Below, piece after piece: positions 32,683 to 38,643 of a stretch of DNA of 38,643 bases. Positions within the stretch are counted from its first letter, which is position 1, and the number at the start of each line of letters is the position of its first letter. This stretch comes from Clostridia bacterium (lineage in GTDB: Bacteria; Bacillota; Clostridia; Oscillospirales; Acutalibacteraceae), in assembly GCA_017937865.1 (NCBI GenBank), contig JAGBCU010000041.1, positions 1 through 38,643 of the forward strand. Direction: 5' to 3'. The notes beneath the pieces are model-generated. The model had not been told where the DNA came from. It ran no database searches and saw only the letters and a program-made list of their open reading frames with translations. The position numbers and the translations under genes are program-made.

Positions 32683-35106
32683 ATGTATAGATTTACAGGG
32701 TTTACCGAAAGTGCCAACAACGCCTTGAATTATGCGGTGGAAACCGCAGAAAATTTAGGTCATACCTATATCGGCAGTGAGCATATGCTTTTAGGACTTT
32801 TATCTGATATGAGAATGGTATCCGCATCCATTCTTGCGGGTAAAAAAATAACGTTAAAAAAGGCAGAGGAAAGGGTGAAAGCAACTGTAGGAATAGGTCT
32901 TCCTACAAGCCTTACCCCCGACGATATTACCCCAAGATGCCGAAAGATTATTGAAAATGCATTGACTATGGGTAAAAATGCACCAATGGGTGAATCGGGC
33001 ACACAACAGCTTTTAAACGCACTTTTAAGAGAGAGTCAGAGTGCAGGGTGTAAAATTATTATCTCCTTAGGTGTTATGCCTTACGAAATAAACAGCGATG
33101 CTTCAAGCAGTGATTTAGCAGATTCGAAGCAGCATAAACAAACAGAAACAAGCAAGAAAAATCTATTAAAATATGGCAGAGATTTAACCGAGCTTGCTGA
33201 AAACGGTGAAATTGACCCCGTAGTTTCAAGAAATAAAGAGATTGAGCGTGTTATAGAAATCCTTTGCAGAAGAAGTAAAAATAATCCTTGTCTTATAGGT
33301 GAGCCGGGCGTAGGTAAAACTGCAATTGCCGAAGGTCTTGCTTTAAAAATTGCCGAGGGCGACGTGCCCGATATTTTAAAAAGAAAACGGCTCATAAGCG
33401 TTGACTTGACTTGTATGGTTGCGGGTACGAAATATAGGGGCGATTTTGAAGAAAGAATAAAAAATATGATTGATGAGGTTTGCACGGACGGTAACGTGAT
33501 TCTTTTTATAGACGAGCTTCACAATATCGTCGGTGCAGGCTCTGCTGAGGGTGCGGTAGATGCGGCAAATATTCTTAAACCCTTTTTAACAAGAGGGGAA
33601 ATTCAGCTCGTAGGTGCAACTACAATTGACGAATACAGAAAATATATTGAGAAGGATGCAGCGCTTGAAAGGCGTTTTCAAACTATTATTGTTGATGAGC
33701 CTGATCGGGAAAGTACAATAGAAATGCTTTGCGGTATAAGAGAAAAATATGAAAAGCATCATAGAGTTAAGATTACGGATGAAGCTATAATTGCCGCAGT
33801 GGATTACGGTGCAAGATATATAACTGACCGTTTTCTTCCCGATAAAGCAATAGACTTAATAGACGAAGCCTCTTCAAAGGTACGTCTTTTAAGCCTTACA
33901 CCGCCGGATAATATAAAAGCATTAGAGCTAAAACTGAAAGAGCTTGTAGAGCAAAAGCATATTGCTATTGATAATCAGGATTTTGAAGCCGCCGCTTCTC
34001 TTCGGGATAAGGAAAAGCTTGCGACAAATGAATTGCGGTTTAAAACAAGACAGTGGCGCGATTCCTCAGTTGATAACGAGAAAACTGTTGAAGCTGAAGA
34101 TGTAGCAAAGGTTGTTTCCTCTTGGACGGGTATTCCCGTTTCGCAAATTGCAGAAGAGGAAAGTGAAAAGCTTATCCGTCTTGAAAGCGAGCTACACAAA
34201 AGAATAGTAGGGCAAAATGAAGCCGTAAATGCAGTAGCAAAAGCAATAAGAAGGGGAAGGGCGGGAATAAAAAACCCAAACAGACCTATAGGCTCTTTTC
34301 TCTTTTTAGGTCCTACGGGCGTAGGTAAGACGGAGCTTACAAAAGCTCTTGCGGTTAGTCTTTTCGGCTCGGAGCAACAGATTATTAAAATTGATATGTC
34401 CGAATATATGGAAAAGCATTCCGTTTCCCGTCTTATAGGCTCGCCACCCGGCTACGTAGGCTTTGAAGAAGGGGGACAGTTAACCGATAAGGTTAAAAGA
34501 AAGCCTTATTCAATAGTGCTTTTCGATGAAATTGAAAAGGCTGATACAGAGGTTTTTAACTTGCTTCTTCAGGTAATGGAGGATGGAGTTTTAACCGAAA
34601 CCTCCGGAAGAAAGGTGGATTTTAAAAACAGTGTTATAATTATGACCTCAAATATCGGTGCGGAGCTTATCTCAAATAATAAATCCGCCTTAGGCTTTTC
34701 GGGCGAAAAAGAGGATATAGCAAGAAAAGAGCATCTTAAAAAGAGTGTTAATGAAGAGGTGAAAAAGTATTTCAAGCCTGAATTTATAAACCGAGTTGAT
34801 GAAATCATAATTTTTGACCGTCTTACTAAAGAAGAAATAAAAGAAATCGCAGAGAGAATGTTAAATGAATTAAAGCTACGGTGTAAAAACAACGGCATAA
34901 ATGTTACCTTTGAAAAAAGTGCGGTAGAATTTATTTCAGAAAAGGGCTTTGACGACATTTACGGGGCAAGACCTTTGCGAAGAGAGATAACATCACAAAT
35001 CGAAGATGAGCTTGCAACAATGCAGCTGTCTAACAAAATACCGGAGAATAAAACAGTAAAATGCTACTGTGAAAACGATAAAATAAAATTTAAAATTGAA
35101 GATTAA
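32683..35106 (+). CDS. clpC: ClpC-type AAA+ chaperone of the Clp protease
   Basis: The 807-residue protein has two N-terminal Clp repeats (about 1-145), a first AAA+ module with GEPGVGKT and IDELHNIVGAG, a middle UVR segment in the region of VEQKHIAIDNQDFEAAASLRDK, and a second AAA+ module with GPTGVGKTEL and SPPGYVGFEEGG. It unfolds proteins for ClpP. In Bacillus clpC lies in the ctsR-mcsA-mcsB operon, but here it follows spoIIE directly with a 9-base gap and none of those genes. Expression may thus be tied to sporulation, at least in part. A terminator follows at 35111. Confidence 0.95.
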   Translation: MYRFTGFTESANNALNYAVETAENLGHTYIGSEHMLLGLLSDMRMVSASILAGKKITLKKAEERVKATVGIGLPTSLTPDDITPRCRKIIENALTMGKNAPMGESGTQQLLNALLRESQSAGCKIIISLGVMPYEINSDASSSDLADSKQHKQTETSKKNLLKYGRDLTELAENGEIDPVVSRNKEIERVIEILCRRSKNNPCLIGEPGVGKTAIAEGLALKIAEGDVPDILKRKRLISVDLTCMVAGTKYRGDFEERIKNMIDEVCTDGNVILFIDELHNIVGAGSAEGAVDAANILKPFLTRGEIQLVGATTIDEYRKYIEKDAALERRFQTIIVDEPDRESTIEMLCGIREKYEKHHRVKITDEAIIAAVDYGARYITDRFLPDKAIDLIDEASSKVRLLSLTPPDNIKALELKLKELVEQKHIAIDNQDFEAAASLRDKEKLATNELRFKTRQWRDSSVDNEKTVEAEDVAKVVSSWTGIPVSQIAEEESEKLIRLESELHKRIVGQNEAVNAVAKAIRRGRAGIKNPNRPIGSFLFLGPTGVGKTELTKALAVSLFGSEQQIIKIDMSEYMEKHSVSRLIGSPPGYVGFEEGGQLTDKVKRKPYSIVLFDEIEKADTEVFNLLLQVMEDGVLTETSGRKVDFKNSVIIMTSNIGAELISNNKSALGFSGEKEDIARKEHLKKSVNEEVKKYFKPEFINRVDEIIIFDRLTKEEIKEIAERMLNELKLRCKNNGINVTFEKSAVEFISEKGFDDIYGARPLRREITSQIEDELATMQLSNKIPENKTVKCYCENDKIKFKIED

Positions 35107-35110
35107 AATA

Positions 35111-35158
35111 AACAACAGGATTAGGGCTAATAACCTTAATCCTGTTGTTGACTTTTTA
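35111..35158 (+). terminator. Terminator after clpC
   Basis: AACAACAGGATTA (35111-35123) and TAATCCTGTTGTT (35137-35149) form a 13-bp stem. The T-run GACTTTTTAT follows and overlaps the next promoter. Confidence 0.85.
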
Positions 35159-35176
35159 TAGAAAGAATTTTATAAT
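35148..35176 (+). promoter_or_regulatory. Promoter of the hypothetical-fhs-trpS unit
   Basis: TTGACT (35148-35153) and TATAAT (35171-35176) are 17 bases apart. The -35 box begins on the last bases of the clpC terminator stem. Confidence 0.75.
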
Positions 35177-35206
35177 AGAAGTAATTTCGCAAAGGAATGT
35201 ATCGAT

Positions 35207-35764
35207 ATGTTTTTTAAGAAAAAAGAAAAGCCACAGGGCTATGTTCACCGTCCCCGTGATTTTGACAGGGATGAAAGAATTGAAATTCAAAAAATTGTAT
35301 CTTCAATTCCCGTAACAAGAAAAATGCTCTCGTATGATTTGCTTATCACTGCAATCAACAATTACGTTGTAAAAAACATTAAAATCGGTGCGAATGCCGC
35401 CCGAAACGTTAATACAACGAAGCATCCCCAGGTGTTTTTCAGCTCTATGAGAGATTTAATTTCAAGCACTGAAAATCTTGTTAAAATTGAGCCGTATTGG
35501 CGGTTTGAGGGGAACGGTCCTACTGACCAGCTAAACGACATAAACCAGCGTCGTGACAGAATAATAAAAGGCTTTATAAACGAAACCTTTGCCGAGCTTG
35601 TTAAACAGATTGAAGAAGCAAAAAGTCCGTCAAAAAAACAAAAGCTTTTTGACGATTATCAGAATTCACTTATAAACAATATCGATATATGCGGTGAAGA
35701 AAATTTTGAGTTTTTTAAAAAGCTTTGCCGTGAAAAATTAAACGTCAGTGAAGAAGGAGAATGA
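35207..35764 (+). CDS. Hypothetical soluble protein upstream of fhs
   Basis: The 185-residue protein is not one I recognise. It starts [20 protein letters not shown] with a basic N-terminus and no signal or transmembrane segment. The rest is predicted to be mostly helical, with charged stretches such as [13 protein letters not shown] and [22 protein letters not shown] precedes the ATG. Its end overlaps the sequence just before fhs, so it is cotranscribed with fhs and trpS. A function cannot be inferred. Confidence 0.65.
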   Translation: MFFKKKEKPQGYVHRPRDFDRDERIEIQKIVSSIPVTRKMLSYDLLITAINNYVVKNIKIGANAARNVNTTKHPQVFFSSMRDLISSTENLVKIEPYWRFEGNGPTDQLNDINQRRDRIIKGFINETFAELVKQIEEAKSPSKKQKLFDDYQNSLINNIDICGEENFEFFKKLCREKLNVSEEGE

Positions 35765-35766
35765 AA

Positions 35767-37443
35767 ATGAGTTACCTTACAGACATTGAAATTGCCCAGA
35801 ATTGTAAAATGCAGCCTATTACTGAAATTGCAAAAAAAGCAGGTGTAAGCGAAAAATATCTTGAGCCTTACGGCTGGTATAAAGCAAAGATTGATTTATC
35901 TTATCTTAAAGAAGCAAAGAAAAACGGTAAGCTTGTTCTTGTTACCGCTATTACTCCTACCCCCGCGGGTGAGGGTAAAACAACTACCACAATCGGTCTT
36001 GCAGATGCTATGAATCTTTGCGGTTACAATACTTGCGTTGCTCTTCGTGAGCCCTCACTCGGCCCCGTTTTCGGTGTTAAGGGCGGTGCCGCAGGTGGCG
36101 GATATGCTCAGGTTGTTCCTATGGAAGATATCAATCTTCACTTTACGGGTGACTTCCATGCAATCGGTGCTGCCAACAACCTTCTTGCAGCAATGCTTGA
36201 TAACCATATTCAGCAGGGTAATGCTCTCGGTATTGACGTTAAACGTATCACATGGAAACGTTGCGTTGATATGAATGACAGACAGTTGAGAAATATTGTT
36301 AACGGTCTTGGTGGCAGAATGAACGGTGTTCCCCGTGAAGACGGCTTTGATATTACGGTTGCAAGTGAAATTATGGCTGTTTTCTGTCTTGCAACCTCAA
36401 TTACTGACCTTAAAGAACGTCTTGCAAGAATCGTTGTTGCTTACGATTACAGCGGTAAACCCGTTACTTGCGGTGACATTAAAGCTCAGGGTGCTATGAC
36501 TGCACTTCTCGTTGATGCAGTTAAACCAAACCTCGTTCAGACTCTTGAAGGTACACCCGCATTTGTTCACGGCGGTCCTTTTGCTAATATTGCTCACGGC
36601 TGTAATACAGTTCTTGCTACTAAAATGGCTATGGCTACTGCTGATTACGCTATTACTGAAGCAGGCTTCGGTGCAGATTTAGGTGCAGAAAAATTCCTTG
36701 ATATCAAGTGCAGAGCCGCAGGTCTTACACCTTCAGCAGTTGTAGTTGTTGCAACTGTAAGAGCTCTTAAAATGCACGGCGGACTTAAGAAAGACCAGTT
36801 AGGTGAAGAAAATCTTGAAGCGCTCGAGAAAGGTATTCCCAATCTTCTTCGTCACGTTTCAAATATTAAAAACGTTTACAAGCTTCCTTGCGTTGTTGCT
36901 GTTAACCGTTTCCCCACTGATACGGATAACGAAATCGATTTCATTATTAATAAATGTAAAGAGCTCGGCGTCAATACAGTTCTTTCTACCGTTTGGGCTA
37001 ACGGCGGTAAAGGTGGCACAGAGCTTGCAGAAGAGGTTGTTCGCCTTTGTAACGAAGAGGATAACTCAAGCTTCACATTCTCTTACGAAAGCGATTCTTC
37101 AATTGAAGAAAAAATCGAATCCGTTGTTAAAAAGGTTTACGGCGGTGATGGTATTGAGTTTACAACAAATGCAAAGAAACAGCTTGATTCTCTTAAGGCT
37201 GACGGCTTCGGCAATCTTCCCGTATGTATTGCTAAAACTCAGTATAGCTTCTCTGACGACCCCTTAAAGCTCGGTGCTCCCGAAGGCTTTAAAGTAACAG
37301 TAAGAAACCTTAAGGTTTCCGCAGGTGCAGGCTTTATCGTTGTTCTTACAGGCGATATTATGACAATGCCCGGTCTTCCTAAAGTTCCTGCAGCAGAAAA
37401 GATAGACGTTGACGAAAACGGCAAAATTACAGGTCTTTTCTGA
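35767..37443 (+). CDS. fhs: Formate-tetrahydrofolate ligase
   Basis: The enzyme makes 10-formyltetrahydrofolate from formate, ATP and tetrahydrofolate, a step of one-carbon metabolism and of the acetogenic methyl branch. The 558-residue protein has the normal length. Signatures are the ATP loop [35 protein letters not shown] and the following [15 protein letters not shown] 35767 is preferred to ATG 35761, because AAGGAG (35754-35759) is one base from the latter and seven from the former. trpS follows at 37490. No other gene of the Wood-Ljungdahl pathway is next to it, so it alone does not prove acetogenesis. Confidence 0.98.
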   Translation: MSYLTDIEIAQNCKMQPITEIAKKAGVSEKYLEPYGWYKAKIDLSYLKEAKKNGKLVLVTAITPTPAGEGKTTTTIGLADAMNLCGYNTCVALREPSLGPVFGVKGGAAGGGYAQVVPMEDINLHFTGDFHAIGAANNLLAAMLDNHIQQGNALGIDVKRITWKRCVDMNDRQLRNIVNGLGGRMNGVPREDGFDITVASEIMAVFCLATSITDLKERLARIVVAYDYSGKPVTCGDIKAQGAMTALLVDAVKPNLVQTLEGTPAFVHGGPFANIAHGCNTVLATKMAMATADYAITEAGFGADLGAEKFLDIKCRAAGLTPSAVVVVATVRALKMHGGLKKDQLGEENLEALEKGIPNLLRHVSNIKNVYKLPCVVAVNRFPTDTDNEIDFIINKCKELGVNTVLSTVWANGGKGGTELAEEVVRLCNEEDNSSFTFSYESDSSIEEKIESVVKKVYGGDGIEFTTNAKKQLDSLKADGFGNLPVCIAKTQYSFSDDPLKLGAPEGFKVTVRNLKVSAGAGFIVVLTGDIMTMPGLPKVPAAEKIDVDENGKITGLF

Positions 37444-37489
37444 TACTAAAACAAATTTAAACACATAACTCTCAGGAGATTATTCAATT

Positions 37490-38509
37490 ATGGAAAACAC
37501 AACAGAAAAGAAAAAAATAGTTTTAAGCTGTATTCAGCCTACGGGTACACCAACCTTAGGTAACTACCTCGGTGCGCTCAAAAACTGGAAGAATATGTGT
37601 GAAGACTATAACTGCCTTTATGGCGTTGCAGACCTTCATTCAATTACAGTTCCCACTTTCCGAGAGAATCCTGCACAGCTTAAAAAGAATACACTTGAGC
37701 TTTACGCGCTTCTTCTTGCTTTAGGTATTGACCCCGAAAAGAACGTTGTTTTTGTTCAGAGTCAGGTGCCTACCCATGCTCAGTTGGGTTGGATTCTTAA
37801 CTGCTACACTCAGTTTGGTGAAGCTGCAAGAATGACTCAGTTTAAGGAAAAAAGCCAAAAATTAGGCGGTAATATTTCAGTGGGTCTTTTCGATTATCCC
37901 GTTCTTATGGCGGCTGATATTCTCGTCTACGGTGCTGATTTCGTACCTATCGGTGCAGACCAAAAACAGCATCTTGAGCTTGCCAGAAATATTGTTGACC
38001 GTTTCAATATGATTTACGGTAACGTTCTTAAAATGCCTGACCCGTTTATAGGCAAAGCAGGTGCGAAAATCACTTCGCTTCAGGACCCCACAAAGAAAAT
38101 GAGTAAGTCAGACGATAACCCCAAATCTTATATTTCAATGCTTGACGAGCCTAACGTGATTATGAAGAAAATCAAAAGTGCGGTTACCGATAGCGAAGCT
38201 TGTGTAAGATATGCTGAGGGTAAAGACGGTATCAATAACCTTATGACGATTTACTCTTGTTGTACAGGTAAAACCTTTGACGAGATTGAAAAAGAGTTTG
38301 AGGGCAGGGGATACGGTGATTTCAAAACCGCAGTGGGTGAAGCAGTTGTTGCAGAACTTGCTCCCATTCAGGCTCGCTTCAAAGAGCTAATTGCCGATAA
38401 AAAGTATCTTGAAGAATGTATGAAAAACGGTGCAGACCTTGCAACCCGAATTTCACAAAGAACTCTTGATAAGGTAATGAAAAAAGTAGGCTTCTATACT
38501 ATGAAATAA
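37490..38509 (+). CDS. trpS: Tryptophan-tRNA ligase
   Basis: The class I synthetase charges tRNA-Trp. The 339-residue protein has the family length, the HIGH-like motif in PTGTPTLGNYLGAL (about 17-30), and the KMSKS motif in KKMSKSDDNP. The AIDQ-like signature is read as GADQKQHLELARN. It lies 46 bases after fhs with AGGAG before the ATG. This leader is too short for a T-box, so tryptophan-dependent attenuation is not visible here. Confidence 0.97.
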   Translation: MENTTEKKKIVLSCIQPTGTPTLGNYLGALKNWKNMCEDYNCLYGVADLHSITVPTFRENPAQLKKNTLELYALLLALGIDPEKNVVFVQSQVPTHAQLGWILNCYTQFGEAARMTQFKEKSQKLGGNISVGLFDYPVLMAADILVYGADFVPIGADQKQHLELARNIVDRFNMIYGNVLKMPDPFIGKAGAKITSLQDPTKKMSKSDDNPKSYISMLDEPNVIMKKIKSAVTDSEACVRYAEGKDGINNLMTIYSCCTGKTFDEIEKEFEGRGYGDFKTAVGEAVVAELAPIQARFKELIADKKYLEECMKNGADLATRISQRTLDKVMKKVGFYTMK

Positions 38510-38515
38510 TACTTC

Positions 38516-38643
38516 TTTAAGCGAATACGGTGTTTTGCTCAGTTCGGCGTATCGCATACGCCTTCACCTCGCAATTCCACCGTCTTCATCTTAAATAAGT
38601 ATTATTTAAATTAACGTTTAAGCGAATACGGTGTTTTGCTCAG
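38516..38643. repeat. Direct repeat with 101-base period around a structured intergenic element
   Basis: A 27-base word (38516-38542) recurs exactly at 38617-38643, where the window ends. The unit contains a hairpin with GGCGTAT-CGC-ATACGCC at 38546-38562. Around it TTGC (38535-38538) pairs with GCAA (38571-38574). Outermost, GAA-ACGGTG (38523-38532, one mismatch) pairs with CACCGT-TTC (38578-38587). This looks like a REP/MITE-type intergenic repeat in tandem. Confidence 0.7.

Noticed and set aside
33081..33485. 134-codon minus-strand frame over clpC
   Set aside because: It is Ser/Leu/Phe-rich, lacks a start signal and is antisense to the conserved first AAA+ module.
36803..37267. 154-codon plus-strand frame inside fhs
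   Set aside because: It is an out-of-frame shadow of a highly conserved enzyme gene, with an unlikely Leu/Ile/Thr-rich product.
37444..37489. Possible T-box riboswitch before trpS
   Set aside because: The spacer is only 46 bases, too short for a T-box, and shows no terminator stem.
1..38643. CRISPR array, prophage, transposase or integrase genes
   Set aside because: No repeat-spacer pattern and no recombinase or phage protein was seen; the only repeats are the short elements at 20888 and 38516.

Overview
The window reads as a stretch of chromosome from an anaerobic, endospore-forming, low-GC Firmicute of class Clostridia, probably an Oscillospiraceae/Ruminococcaceae-type gut lineage. This rests on the sporulation genes gpr, spoIIP and spoIIE, consensus sigma-A promoters, strong AGGAGG-type ribosome binding sites with frequent TTG starts, a CCA-encoding tRNA, and the clostridial DUF512-der neighbourhood. 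No rRNA gene is present, so the lineage is an inference. Coding density is high and no gap without a gene exceeds 300 bases.

Left part (1-9.6 kb): the tail of an aromatic-rich cell-wall-binding-repeat protein; a PHP-domain phosphohydrolase (minus strand); an anchored propeller-like protein of unknown function; a minus-strand pair ychF then Gfo/Idh/MocA oxidoreductase; the sporulation pair gpr-spoIIP followed by an unlisted 59-residue membrane protein; pgi; a small P-loop protein; and the yceD-rpmF pair.

Middle part (9.6-21.4 kb): DUF512 radical-SAM-like protein and der; an ABC exporter with an unusual N-terminal extension plus its DUF1854 partner and the cyclic-di-AMP receptor darA; an MFS-type transporter paired with a membrane-anchored BspA-type leucine-rich-repeat protein; a C_GCAxxG_C_C protein (minus); a GT2-GtrA pair; tRNA-Arg(CCT); and an S23-type four-helix-bundle gene preceded by interleaved inverted repeats.

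Right part (21.5-38.6 kb): the most interesting locus is a tight six-gene operon (21552-26734). It holds a CooC-like metallochaperone ATPase, two 2-hydroxyacyl-CoA dehydratase/benzoyl-CoA reductase-like subunits, their ASKHA ATPase activator, a 52-residue membrane protein, and a short protein that resembles the middle part of the acetyl-CoA synthase beta subunit (CdhC/AcsB) up to its first cysteine cluster. No CO dehydrogenase and no acyl-CoA pathway gene accompanies it. I propose an ATP-driven low-potential redox system of unknown substrate. It is followed by a convergent two-component system, spoIIE-clpC, a hypothetical gene with fhs and trpS, and at the right edge a 27-base direct repeat with 101-base spacing surrounding a structured intergenic repeat.

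All identifications come from reading motifs and remembered family features; no database search was run.
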